Below are positions 1 to 7,554 of a DNA stretch of 38,759 nt, piece after piece. How positions within the stretch are numbered: the stretch's first letter is position 1; each line of letters starts with the position of its first letter. Both the position numbers and the translations under genes were made by a program. Source of the stretch: Argonema antarcticum A004/B2 (GTDB taxonomy: Bacteria; Cyanobacteriota; Cyanobacteriia; Cyanobacteriales; Aerosakkonemataceae); NCBI RefSeq assembly GCF_023333585.1, contig NZ_JAIQZN010000070.1, forward strand, positions 1 to 38,759. The letters run 5' to 3'. The notes beneath the pieces were generated by a model. It was not told where the DNA came from. It saw only the letters and a program-made list of their open reading frames with translations, and made no database searches.

Positions 1-110
1 TGGATGGGGTGCTGCCGACAGTCCCAGATGAAACAGGAAGTTTTTGTTAATGAATGTTAGCAAAAATCGAACGGCTTAAACTATACAAAGATCGTTAGGA
101 GAAGACCAAA

Positions 111-287
111 ATGCAAGAATACGTATGCACAGCCTGCGGCTACATCTACAAGCCAGGGCAAGGAGATTCAGAGGGAGACATTCCAGCGGGAACCCCCTTT
201 AGCGATATATCCGCCGAGGATTGGGAGTGTCCCGTTTGCGGGGCAAAGAAAGTCGATTTTGAACAATATGATGAACCATCTGAATAA
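111..287 (+). CDS. Rubredoxin (58 aa)
   Basis: Small soluble one-electron carrier that binds a single iron through four cysteines. The translation has the two rubredoxin knuckles, C6-T-A-C9-G-Y and C40-P-V-C43-G, plus the GDIPAGTPF and EDWECPVCG signatures, over the full length expected for a free rubredoxin (50-60 aa). It lacks the C-terminal membrane helix of the cyanobacterial RubA that sits beside ycf48/psbEFLJ, so it is a different paralog. The start is preceded by TTAGGAGAAG about 8 bases upstream, a good ribosome binding site. The next gene begins 19 bases after the stop, so the two may be cotranscribed and the flavoprotein might be an electron partner (inference). High confidence in family, no evidence for a specific partner. 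Confidence 0.93.
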   Translation: MQEYVCTACGYIYKPGQGDSEGDIPAGTPFSDISAEDWECPVCGAKKVDFEQYDEPSE

Positions 288-306
288 GTAATTAAAAAGT
301 TATCCC

Positions 307-1689
307 GTGTCGCAAATATCACTACAAGTTGTAGTAATTGGGGGTGGGGCAGCTGGTTTTTTGGCTGCCATTACCTGTGCCGAAAGCTATCCTCACACCC
401 AAGTAACCTTACTAGAAGCCGGGTATCAACCCCTCAGCAAAGTGCGCGTCTCCGGTGGGGGTCGCTGTAACGTCACCCACGCTTGCTTCGATCCGGCTGT
501 GTTGGTGCAAAACTATCCCAGGGGAGGCAAAGCTTTGCGGGGTGCTTTCAGCAGATTTCAACCCCGCGATACGGTGGAGTGGTTTGCAGCGCGAGGTGTC
601 CAGCTGAAAACCGAGTCGGATGGCAGGATGTTTCCAGTAAGCGATGATTCGGCGACTATTGTGGATTGTCTGATGCAGACGGCTAAGGCAGCTGGGGTAA
701 AACTTCGCACTGGGGTAACTGTTGCTTCAGTCAAGGAGATCCCACCCCCCTGGGTCCCCCCGCCACGGGGGGAAGATTGGGAAGAAATTTTATTTGCGGG
801 GGGCAATAAGTTTGAGATCGAGTTGAAATCGGGAGAGAAGTTGAAATGCGATCGCATCCTACTTGCTACCGGCAGTAACCCAACAGGTTACCAAATAGCC
901 AAAGCATTGGGTCATCACATCGAACCGCCAGTTCCTTCCCTATTTACCTTTAACGTACCCGAACCCAGCCTGAAAGATTTGGCTGGTGTAAGCGTAGATA
1001 ACGTCCGCGTGCGATTGCAACTTGGAACCTCACCCCCAACCCCTCTCCGTTCAACGGAGAGGGGCGGTAAAGGCGAATTTGAACAAACTGGCCCAATACT
1101 AATTACTCACTGGGGTTTAAGTGGCCCAGCCGTCCTGAAACTCTCCGCTTGGGGTGCCAGAGTCCTGCACGATTGCCACTATCAGGCAACATTGCTAATT
1201 AATTGGCTTCCTCAGTACAATTCAGAAAGCTTGCGTCAAATCCTATTGAATGTTAAATCTCAGTTGGTACGACGCCAGATTTCCACCAGCTGCCCAGTTC
1301 CTCTCCCCCGACGCCTCTGGGAATATTTAGTCAGCCGTGTGGGCATTAGTACAGAAGATAAATGGTCGGGTATATCTAACAAACTCCTGGATCTACTAAT
1401 TCAAGAACTTACGCAAGGGCAATACCAGATTAATGGCAAAGCCGTTTTTAAAGAAGAATTTGTCACCTGTGGCGGCGTCAGCCTTAAAGAAGTAGACTTC
1501 AAAACTATGGAAAGCAAATGCTGTACGGGTCTTTACTTTTCAGGAGAAATTCTGGATATCGATGGCGTAACTGGGGGCTTTAATTTCCAGAGTGCTTGGA
1601 CAACCGCGCACTTAGCAGGTAACGCCATAGGGGCTAGTGCCGAAGAGCAAAAGTCAAAAGTCAAAAGTCAAAAGTCAAAAATCCTTTGA
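307..1689 (+). CDS. NAD(P)/FAD-dependent oxidoreductase, HI0933/BaiN family
   Basis: Flavoprotein of the HI0933-like family, often annotated as aminoacetone oxidase family FAD-binding enzyme; the physiological substrate is unknown. The N-terminus has the dinucleotide-binding motif VVIGGGAAG (residues 9-17), then the family signature SGGGRCNVT (49-57), and near the C-terminus a GGFNFQSAW-type motif that closes the FAD site. The start is GTG. Odd points: two segments look like interspersed DNA repeats read in frame, residues about 144-162 (Pro/Gly-rich) and 241-259 (GTSPPTPLRSTERGGKGEF, encoded by a 12-bp perfect hairpin). The C-terminus from about residue 448 is KSKVKSQ repeats encoded by an AAAAGTC heptad run. 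The core is otherwise continuous, so the gene is probably still functional. Confidence 0.88.
   Translation: MSQISLQVVVIGGGAAGFLAAITCAESYPHTQVTLLEAGYQPLSKVRVSGGGRCNVTHACFDPAVLVQNYPRGGKALRGAFSRFQPRDTVEWFAARGVQLKTESDGRMFPVSDDSATIVDCLMQTAKAAGVKLRTGVTVASVKEIPPPWVPPPRGEDWEEILFAGGNKFEIELKSGEKLKCDRILLATGSNPTGYQIAKALGHHIEPPVPSLFTFNVPEPSLKDLAGVSVDNVRVRLQLGTSPPTPLRSTERGGKGEFEQTGPILITHWGLSGPAVLKLSAWGARVLHDCHYQATLLINWLPQYNSESLRQILLNVKSQLVRRQISTSCPVPLPRRLWEYLVSRVGISTEDKWSGISNKLLDLLIQELTQGQYQINGKAVFKEEFVTCGGVSLKEVDFKTMESKCCTGLYFSGEILDIDGVTGGFNFQSAWTTAHLAGNAIGASAEEQKSKVKSQKSKIL
736..790 (+). repeat. Interspersed C/G-rich repeat inside the HI0933-type gene
   Basis: A run of ACCCCCC, GGGTCCCCCC and CACGGGGGGAAG resembles the common cyanobacterial interspersed repeat of the CCCACCCCCTGGGTCCCCC type. 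It is read in frame as PPPWVPPPRGEDW inside the flavoprotein. Base composition is abruptly different from the flanking coding sequence. Boundaries are approximate. Confidence 0.6.
1029..1072 (+). repeat. Interspersed hairpin repeat inside the HI0933-type gene
   Basis: Bases 1040-1051 (CCCCTCTCCGTT) pair perfectly with 1053-1064 (AACGGAGAGGGG), leaving a one-base loop. The preceding CTCACCCCCAA is the usual lead-in of this widespread cyanobacterial repeat. It lies in frame in the coding sequence and adds about 15-19 residues. Confidence 0.7.
1648..1683 (+). repeat. Heptanucleotide tandem repeat (AAAAGTC)n, coding for the C-terminus
   Basis: About five copies of AAAAGTC, a short tandemly repeated repetitive (STRR) sequence typical of filamentous cyanobacteria. 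It extends the flavoprotein reading frame as KSKVKSQ units before the stop. The original stop codon was probably upstream of or within this tract (inference). Confidence 0.85.
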
Positions 1690-1796
1690 GTGTAAGGCAT
1701 TTCAGTACTTATGAACTGGTGGGTTATTTCTGCCGCGCTGCACTCTTAGGCTAGGGTAAGAGGGGAAAAGAAGAAGATTTCAGATTAAAGAATTGA

Positions 1797-1826
1797 AATT
1801 AAATCTAAAATCTAAAATCTAAAATT
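1797..1826 (+). repeat. Heptanucleotide tandem repeat (AAAATCT)n
   Basis: About four copies of AAAATCT between the flavoprotein gene and lpxD. A second STRR unit sequence, distinct from the AAAAGTC run 120 bases upstream. Confidence 0.8.
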
Positions 1827-1883
1827 TCTCTCTTGTTCTCTGGGCTTCTGTGGTTCAATTTATTCAAAGTCTCAGACAAAATA

Positions 1884-2924
1884 ATGAAATTTAGCGAAAT
1901 AGTACAAAAACTAGAATCCGCCTCCCATAGCCTGATATCTAACGCAGCAGTCGATCCAGAAATTATTGCTGTTGCACCTATAGATGAGGCACCTATTGGC
2001 ACTCTCAGTTACATAGAGGGAGCGAAATTTGCGGCTTTTGTGAGGAAAACTTCGGCAAGTGCTTTAATTTTGCCCCAAGACGAAGCGCTACAGAAGCAAG
2101 CGATCGAAGGGAGTATTGCCTGGATTGCTACAAATGAACCAAGATTATTATTTGCTCAGGCGATCGCGCTTTTCTACAAACCGTTCCGTCCAGATGTAGG
2201 AATTCATCCCACGGCAGTCATTCATCCTTCAGTACAAATCGGTAACGATGTTTATATCGGCCCCCATACAGTCATCCAAGCAGGGGTAAAGATTGGCAAC
2301 TACGTCTGCATTCACCCGAACGTGGTAATTTACCCAGAAGCGCAGATAGGCTCTAGCACAACATTACACGCCAACTGCACCATCCACGAACGCACCCGCA
2401 TTGGCTCAGATTGCGTCATTCACAGCGGTGCAGTCATTGGTGCGGAAGGCTTTGGCTTCGTTCCCACACCCACTGGCTGGTTCAAAATGGAACAATCTGG
2501 CTGTACGGTGCTGGAAGATGGGGTGGAAGTTGGCTGCAACAGCGCGATCGATCGCCCAGCCGTGGGAGAAACGCGCATAGCACAAAACACGAAAATTGAC
2601 AACTTAGTACAGATCGGTCACGGCTGTCAGGTGGGTGCAAACTGCGCCTTAGCTTCACAAGTGGGATTAGCCGGTGGCGTGAAGGTGGGAAATCGGGTGT
2701 TGTTGGCGGGACAGGTGGGAATAGCGAATCAAGCTCATATTGGAGATGGTGCGATCGCCACAGCCAAAGCAGGGATTCACAGCGACGTAGAACCAGGTGC
2801 GATCGTAACTGGCATTCCAGCCATTCCCCACAAAGTTTTTCTGAAAGCAGCAGCCATCTACAGCCGCCTTCCAGAAATGTATCAATCTCTCAGACAAATC
2901 CAGCGTCGCTTGAGTAACAAGTAA
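1884..2924 (+). CDS. lpxD: UDP-3-O-(3-hydroxyacyl)glucosamine N-acyltransferase LpxD
   Basis: Third step of lipid A synthesis: transfers a 3-hydroxyacyl chain from acyl-ACP to UDP-3-O-acylglucosamine in the cytoplasm. The 346-aa product has the N-terminal uridine-binding domain (about 1-100) followed by a long left-handed beta-helix of hexapeptide repeats (about 105-320), the GAEGFGF signature (186-192) and the catalytic histidine in QIGHGCQVG (H246). Length is normal for cyanobacterial LpxD. The frame is open 51 bases further upstream, but MKFSEIVQKLE is the standard family N-terminus, so the ATG at 1884 is chosen. The upstream segment is heptad repeats and a poorly conserved peptide. It stands alone here, not in an lpx operon. 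Confidence 0.95.
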   Translation: MKFSEIVQKLESASHSLISNAAVDPEIIAVAPIDEAPIGTLSYIEGAKFAAFVRKTSASALILPQDEALQKQAIEGSIAWIATNEPRLLFAQAIALFYKPFRPDVGIHPTAVIHPSVQIGNDVYIGPHTVIQAGVKIGNYVCIHPNVVIYPEAQIGSSTTLHANCTIHERTRIGSDCVIHSGAVIGAEGFGFVPTPTGWFKMEQSGCTVLEDGVEVGCNSAIDRPAVGETRIAQNTKIDNLVQIGHGCQVGANCALASQVGLAGGVKVGNRVLLAGQVGIANQAHIGDGAIATAKAGIHSDVEPGAIVTGIPAIPHKVFLKAAAIYSRLPEMYQSLRQIQRRLSNK

Positions 2925-2989
2925 TCATCGTAAAAATCGGGAAAGTCGCACTGAAAAGGTTACTTGACTAACTGAACCGATATAATAAC

Positions 2990-3532
2990 CTATTCATGAT
3001 TAGATGGCTTATTGTGTTTGGAACCACCTTGGCTATGCAGCAAGTAACTACTAGCAGCAATCAGTAGAATAGAAATAGCTAAATAGAGAATTTCTTGGTA
3101 TGTTGTAATAGGCATTCCTGCAACTTGTTTGAAAACCCTCACTACTAGCACCATCACAATGACCTTTAAAATCTTATCTTTTAGTTCATCTAACGAATGA
3201 ATTTCCAAAATTCGTATTTCCTGATTTGCTCTGCCAACATCAATTTTTGAAATAAATAGTTCGTATATTCCAAAACTAAAAATCATTAAAACTATTCCGA
3301 TCAAATAAAGATCTACTCCACCAATGATACTTGTCATTATTTTTGTAGTAAATTCAGAGTGAGAACCTTCAGATTCCGAGTATTGTTTAATTCCTTCAAT
3401 AATTTCCATGCTCCCCAGCCAAAATAGATTTATAACGCTAACTAACCCGAACAATACAGGTACGATTGCCAAAAATCTAACACCCCACAACAAATTTTCT
3501 GTAATTTGCTCGACTTTTTTGCTAAACCGCAT
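2990..3532 (-). CDS. YqhA/UPF0114 family membrane protein
   Basis: A 180-aa integral membrane protein of unknown function. Hydrophobic helices are visible at about residues 15-38 (VRFLAIVPVLFGLVSVI), 68-95 (IIGGVDLYLIGIVLMIFSFGIYE), 118-135 and 143-164. The segment FGIYELFISKIDV followed by LDELKDKILKVIVMVLVVRVFK matches the YqhA pattern of a tyrosine-glutamate helix end, a short amphipathic stretch and an LK-rich helix. TAGGAG lies 6 bases before the ATG, a strong ribosome binding site that fixes the start. It is transcribed against lpxD and has no operon partner. Family assignment is from memory of the motif. Confidence 0.75.
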   Translation of the reverse strand: MRFSKKVEQITENLLWGVRFLAIVPVLFGLVSVINLFWLGSMEIIEGIKQYSESEGSHSEFTTKIMTSIIGGVDLYLIGIVLMIFSFGIYELFISKIDVGRANQEIRILEIHSLDELKDKILKVIVMVLVVRVFKQVAGMPITTYQEILYLAISILLIAASSYLLHSQGGSKHNKPSNHE

Positions 3533-3700
3533 ATACTACTCCTAAAATCTTATCGGCTGATTTTACCATAAAAGTTTTGTGTTTTTAGTTTATGCAAAAT
3601 ATTTCCTGCAGTATCTGAATACAGCCCACATTTGGCCCGCTAAAATCTGACACTAGGTAATTTGAGGGATGAGAAGAGGACTGGCGACTGGGAAGATAAT

Positions 3701-3907
3701 TTAAACAGGATTTACGCACTAAGCTGAAACGCACCTAATTCACATATCCTGGATGGCAGGAATGCCTACCCGACAAGAGTTAGGCTTTTTTGAGTTATAC
3801 AGTTTAAATGCGGAGCAGCTTAGCCCCCAAATCTAGGGGGCTTTCTTCCCCCAGATTTGGGGGGCTGGGGGGGCGAAACTAAGGAATATTGCGTAAGTCC
3901 TGTTTAA
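3701..3907. mobile_element. MITE-like element with 18-bp terminal inverted repeats, containing a second nested MITE
   Basis: This fills the 460-bp gene-free stretch between the YqhA and HdrB-like genes. The ends TTAAACAGGATTTACGCA (3701-3718) and TGCGTAAGTCCTGTTTAA (3890-3907) are inverted repeats with one mismatch. No transposase is inside. The internal sequence includes the common hairpin made from CCCCCAAATCTAGGGGG and CCCCCAGATTTGGGGGG (about 3824-3866) and another element at 3720-3822. I see no clear target-site duplication at the outer ends. Confidence 0.7.
3720..3822. mobile_element. Nested MITE, divergent relative of the 127-bp TAAGCT element
   Basis: Starts TAAGCTGAAACGCACCTAATT and ends AAATGCGGAGCAGCTTA, an imperfect inverted repeat of the same type as the elements at 18800 and 23649 (TAAGCT....ACGCAT..TAATT). 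The interior differs. It lies wholly inside the larger inverted-repeat element at 3701-3907. Confidence 0.65.
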
Positions 3908-3990
3908 GTAGTCTAAAGTATTTTTAATTACTAATGCCTACTCCCATATACTAAAAAAACGCTCGTGCCGATCGAACTGCGGAATGGGGC

Positions 3991-4887
3991 TTAAAATCCC
4001 AATTTCTCCAAAACAGGACGAGTTGAGACAATGTGTCGATCTAAACCAAGTTGCTTTGGCTCAATTCCCAGCGCTAAAGCAACCAATTGCGGTAGATGCA
4101 GCACAGGTAAACCCAACTTACGCTCAATTACTTTTTCCACTTCTGGTTGACGAGAATCTAAATTGAGGTGGCACAATGGACAAGGCGTTACTATACAATC
4201 CGCACCAGCCTCTATAGCTTCCTGAATATGCGCCCCAGCCATTTTAAAAGATTGATCTGTCGCGTAGCTGGAAAGCGGCCACCCGCAACACTGAGTCCGC
4301 CCTCTATAATAAATTGGTGTTGCCCCAATCGCCCTAAACACATTTTCCATTGATTCTGGCCTGAAGGGGTCGTCGAATGGGATTGACTTTTGCGATCGCA
4401 GGAGGTAACACCCATAGAAGGCTGCACAGCGAAGATTGCTAAGCTTATGAGTAACTCGTTCTTGCAGCGCTTGGAGGCCGTAATCTCCAACCAAAGCCCA
4501 TAGCAGATGTTTAACCTGGGTGCTGCCGCGATACGGCGAACAACTCTCTTTTTTTAATAAGCCGTTAATCTGTTCTAAGTAGGCTGGATTTGTTTGCTGG
4601 GATTCCTTGAGCCTTTCGTCCACATGACCGATCACTCCCTGACAGGTGCTGCAATGGGTAAGCAGTGGCAGGTTCAATTCCTCAGCTAGGGCAATATTGC
4701 GGGCATTGACAGTATCTTCCAACAGATGAGATTCTTCTTTAAAAGTGCCGGAACCGCAGCAGGAAGCTTTTTTCAGCTCTATCAGCTCAATTCCCAGAGC
4801 TTTGGTGAGGGCTGCTGTCGATTGGTAAAGCTCCCGGCAGGCACCTTGGGCAACGCAGCCAGGAAAGTAAGCATATTTAAGTGTCAT
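3991..4887 (-). CDS. HdrB-like CoB-CoM heterodisulfide reductase iron-sulfur subunit B family protein
   Basis: A 298-aa protein with two complete cysteine-rich (CCG) domains, each of the form C-X(n)-CC-X(n)-C-X2-C: C11...C43-C44...C79-X2-C82, and C160...C200-C201...C236-X2-C239. In methanogen HdrB these bind non-cubane [4Fe-4S] clusters at a disulfide-reducing site. In cyanobacteria homologs are found without coenzyme M metabolism and have also been discussed as succinate dehydrogenase SdhC/E-like subunits. All ligand cysteines are present, so it should be functional. The region before its start carries repeated ATGACACTT copies (STRR-like), so the start codon sits in a repeat; MTLKYAYFPGC fits the family N-terminus. 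No other Hdr subunit is nearby. Confidence 0.85.
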   Translation of the reverse strand: MTLKYAYFPGCVAQGACRELYQSTAALTKALGIELIELKKASCCGSGTFKEESHLLEDTVNARNIALAEELNLPLLTHCSTCQGVIGHVDERLKESQQTNPAYLEQINGLLKKESCSPYRGSTQVKHLLWALVGDYGLQALQERVTHKLSNLRCAAFYGCYLLRSQKSIPFDDPFRPESMENVFRAIGATPIYYRGRTQCCGWPLSSYATDQSFKMAGAHIQEAIEAGADCIVTPCPLCHLNLDSRQPEVEKVIERKLGLPVLHLPQLVALALGIEPKQLGLDRHIVSTRPVLEKLGF

Positions 4888-4916
4888 TTGTCAAGTGTCA
4901 TTGGTAAAGTGTCATA
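4885..4916 (-). repeat. ATGACACTT-type short tandem repeat over the hdrB-like start
   Basis: On the minus strand ATGACACTT occurs three times in a row with short spacers, the last copy providing the start codon of the HdrB-like gene. This is an STRR-like sequence that has supplied or duplicated the translation start. Confidence 0.6.
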
Positions 4917-5146
4917 GATCGCGGTACTGGCTCTTCTTTATATAATCGCTTGTTGAGGGCAATGGGGAATTGGCGATCGCTAAAAGAGAAAATTTTGGCC
5001 TGCAACCCAGTCAAGCGATTTGGTGTCAGTTAAAAAATTGGCTGGATCTGGATTGAGCGCGATCGCCATATTCAGATAAGATTAAGAAATGCTTAGAACC
5101 ATATTTCCCAGAGCGGAAGTTTGGGCAACTGCGATAAGGGATAACT

Positions 5147-5398
5147 ATGAGCGAACAGGAAATTTTTCAGAAAGTTCAAAAAATTGTGGCAGAGCAATTG
5201 AGCGTTGAAACCACTGACGTCAAACCAGAAGCCCATTTTACTAACGATCTGGGGGCTGATTCCCTCGATACGGTAGAACTGGTGATGGCCTTAGAAGAAG
5301 AATTTGATATCGAAATTCCCGACGATGCGGCAGAAAAGATTTTGACGGTTCAACAGGCGGTAGACCACATCAACGAAAAAGTTGCCGCATCGGCATAA
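5147..5398 (+). CDS. acpP: Acyl carrier protein
   Basis: Carrier of growing acyl chains in type II fatty acid synthesis. The 83-aa acidic protein has the phosphopantetheine attachment motif [18 protein letters not shown] with the modified serine at residue 39, and the helix III signature [17 protein letters not shown] lies 8 bases before the ATG. The downstream partner fabF uses the acyl-ACP; the usual short acpP-fabF gap is expanded here to 652 bp. Confidence 0.97.
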   Translation: MSEQEIFQKVQKIVAEQLSVETTDVKPEAHFTNDLGADSLDTVELVMALEEEFDIEIPDDAAEKILTVQQAVDHINEKVAASA

Positions 5399-6050
5399 AA
5401 GGCGCTAGGGGCTAGAGCGTCGGGCGAAGAAAGGGTATTAGTAAACAGAAAAAACCTTATATTCGCTAAACCCTAATTTTTAAGCGCTACTTTTTCTCTA
5501 GTCCCCAGTCAAGAGTCAAGAGTCCCTATGAAAGTTCTGCGTTCTGGGTGTGGAAGCCCAAGTAAATAGCTGAATCGTAAACTACCCGCCGAAGTCAGTC
5601 GGAGTACCGACTGACTTCGGGGGCTTGAAAGCCCAAAGTTTACCCGACTAAGTACACCCGCTGTACTACGTTTTTGAGGTCATCTTACCTACGGATGCGA
5701 AGCCAGTCTGTAGCTCTAAGGCTAACGATCAAACAGGCATATTGGGTTGAAGCCAGTGTCGTTAGCGTAAAAAGCCTCTAAAACATTGTCCAGGCTAACA
5801 TAACCGGAGTAATCCGAGGGGGAGCAATCCCCACCAACTAAACGCCCCACTGAGGCGGGTCTACAAAGCACAATATCGGTAGCCTCTATCCTGTAATGCC
5901 AGCAGGTATGCCAGGGAGTTTCACCACTTCTGAGGCGCGACGGTTTCCCTAGAAACTCATGGTAGCTATGTTGCATAGACCCCGACCTCCCTTTCTTCTC
6001 ACCGCGAAGCCGAGTACAGCTATGACGGGAGTCGACCGGGAGGAAGAAAG
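5399..6050. other. Structured 652-bp block between acpP and fabF, possible mobile-element or structured-RNA remnant
   Basis: No convincing gene. It contains a heptad-like run (GTCAAGA, about 5507-5526), a 14-bp perfect hairpin (5589-5602 with 5607-5620, loop AGTA), an adjacent GGGCTT/AAGCCC hairpin (5621-5634), and a long-range pairing of GCTAACGA (about 5721-5728) with TCGTTAGC (about 5759-5766). Then come three closely spaced small hairpins at about 5812-5857: CGGA-GTAA-TCCG with a GNRA-type loop on the plus strand, a GGGG/CCCC hairpin, and CGCC/GGCG. The right end has CCTCCC (5986-5991) able to pair with the fabF ribosome binding site. A minus-strand open frame of 84 codons (5722-5976) shows no family I recognise. 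It may be an IS200/IS605- or IscB-related RNA remnant; this is inference. Confidence 0.5.
5589..5634. repeat. Double hairpin downstream of acpP
   Basis: CCGAAGTCAGTCGG (5589-5602) and CCGACTGACTTCGG (5607-5620) form a perfect 14-bp stem with loop AGTA, followed at once by GGGCTT-GA-AAGCCC (5621-5634). There is no T run, so it is not a standard terminator. The arrangement recalls end hairpins of IS200/IS605-type elements. Confidence 0.75.
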
Positions 6051-7310
6051 ATGACAGATTTTGAAGGTAAGCGCGTTGTTGTTACTGGTTTAGGCGCGAT
6101 TACACCCATTGGCAATACCTTAGCTGAGTATTGGGAAGGATTGTTAAGCGGACGCAACGGCATTGGGCCGATTACCTTGTTTGATGCGTCCCGCCATGAT
6201 TGCCGCATCGCAGGCGAAGTGAAGGGTTTTGACCCCCATGACTATATGGATCGTAAGGATGCCAAACGCATGGATCGCTTTGCCCAGTTTGCAGTTTCTG
6301 CAAGCAAGCAAGCGATCGCAGACGCCCAGTTTGTCATAAACGAACTGAACGCAGAACAGGTAGGCGCAATCATCGGCACCGGCATTGGCGGTCTGAAAGT
6401 ACTGGAAGATCAGCAAGAAATATACTTGACAAAAGGGCCGGATCGCTGTAGTCCCTTTATGATTCCCATGATGATCGCCAATATGGCTGCCGGATTAACC
6501 GCTATTCATACGGGCGCTAAAGGGCCAAATTCCTGTTCTGTAACCGCCTGTGCGGCTGGTTCCAATGCGATCGGGGATGCCTTTCGCCTGATCCAGCGGG
6601 GATACGCCCAAGCCATGATTTGCGGTGGCACGGAAGCAGCAGTAACACCTCTATCTTTAGCGGGATTTGCAGCAGCGCGAGCGCTATCAAAGCGCAACGA
6701 CGACCCGGCCCATGCCTCTCGTCCGTTCGATCGCGATCGCGATGGATTCGTCATGGGCGAAGGAGCCGGTATCCTTTTATTGGAAGAACTGGAACACGCC
6801 CTCAGTCGCCAAGCCAAAATTTACGCCGAAATAATCGGCTATGGCATGACCTGCGATGCCTACCACATGACCTCCCCAGTACCAGGTGGAGAAGGAGCTG
6901 CTAGGGCAATCCAGCTGTGTTTGAAAGACAGCAATCTTACTCCAGAACAGGTTAGCTACATCAACGCCCACGGCACCAGTACATCAGCTAACGATGTCAC
7001 CGAAACAGCCGCAATTAAAAAAGCTTTGGGAGACCATGCCTACAAAGCGGCCATTTCCTCGACAAAATCGATGACAGGTCATCTTTTGGGCGGTTCTGGT
7101 GGTATTGAAGCAGTTGCTACCGTCATGGCGGTAGCTAATGACCAAATTCCACCAACGATGAACTTAGAAAACCCCGATGTCGGGTGCGACCTAGATTATG
7201 TCCCCAACCAAAGTCGCGCCCAAAAAGTAGAAGTGGCACTGTCCAATTCTTTTGGTTTCGGGGGCCACAACGTCACGTTAGCATTTAAAAAGTACGTTGC
7301 TAATGGGTAA
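6051..7310 (+). CDS. fabF: Beta-ketoacyl-ACP synthase II
   Basis: Condensing enzyme that elongates acyl-ACP with malonyl-ACP in fatty acid synthesis. The 419-aa protein has the full catalytic Cys-His-His set: C167 in SVTACAAGSNAIGDA, H307 in NAHGTSTSAND and H344 in MTGHLLGGSGG, plus the C-terminal SNSFGFGGHNVTL glycine loop. Length is typical. GGGAGG begins 13 bases before the ATG. That ribosome binding site could be paired by CCTCCC about 50 bases upstream, suggesting possible translational control. It lies in the conserved acpP-fabF-tkt order. Confidence 0.97.
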   Translation: MTDFEGKRVVVTGLGAITPIGNTLAEYWEGLLSGRNGIGPITLFDASRHDCRIAGEVKGFDPHDYMDRKDAKRMDRFAQFAVSASKQAIADAQFVINELNAEQVGAIIGTGIGGLKVLEDQQEIYLTKGPDRCSPFMIPMMIANMAAGLTAIHTGAKGPNSCSVTACAAGSNAIGDAFRLIQRGYAQAMICGGTEAAVTPLSLAGFAAARALSKRNDDPAHASRPFDRDRDGFVMGEGAGILLLEELEHALSRQAKIYAEIIGYGMTCDAYHMTSPVPGGEGAARAIQLCLKDSNLTPEQVSYINAHGTSTSANDVTETAAIKKALGDHAYKAAISSTKSMTGHLLGGSGGIEAVATVMAVANDQIPPTMNLENPDVGCDLDYVPNQSRAQKVEVALSNSFGFGGHNVTLAFKKYVANG

Positions 7311-7318
7311 TGGGGAAT

Positions 7319-7372
7319 TGGTCAGTGGTCAGTGGTCAGTGGTCAGTAGTCAGTAGTCAGTGGTCAGTGGTG
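7319..7372 (+). repeat. Heptanucleotide tandem repeat (GTCAGTG/GTCAGTA)n
   Basis: About seven to eight consecutive copies of GTCAGTG or GTCAGTA in the fabF-tkt gap, the longest STRR run in the window. Confidence 0.9.
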
Positions 7373-7554
7373 ATTCTCCCCCACTCCCTGTTTGACTTTT
7401 GAATGAGTGACTTTTGACTTTTCTAGCCCCTCTTAAAACTACTTGCCCATCGATCCTGCTAATGGGATGATGGGGATACTGTTTTGGGGCGATCCAGAGT
7501 ACCCACATTTCAGCTCGCATACCAAGTTTTCGATCGTCGTTAAAAGAAGAGATT

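Noticed and set aside
1-60. Tail of an upstream gene at the window edge
   Set aside because: Two frames end in this stretch (at about 48-50 and 58-60), but too little is present to choose between them or to name a product.
5722-5976. Minus-strand 84-codon frame in the acpP-fabF gap
   Set aside because: No recognisable domain, cysteine-rich odd composition, and it lies over strongly structured DNA; more likely part of an RNA or repeat than a protein.
7319-7372. Possible CRISPR array
   Set aside because: Repeats of seven bases without spacers are STRR heptads. No CRISPR repeat-spacer pattern or cas gene was found in the window.
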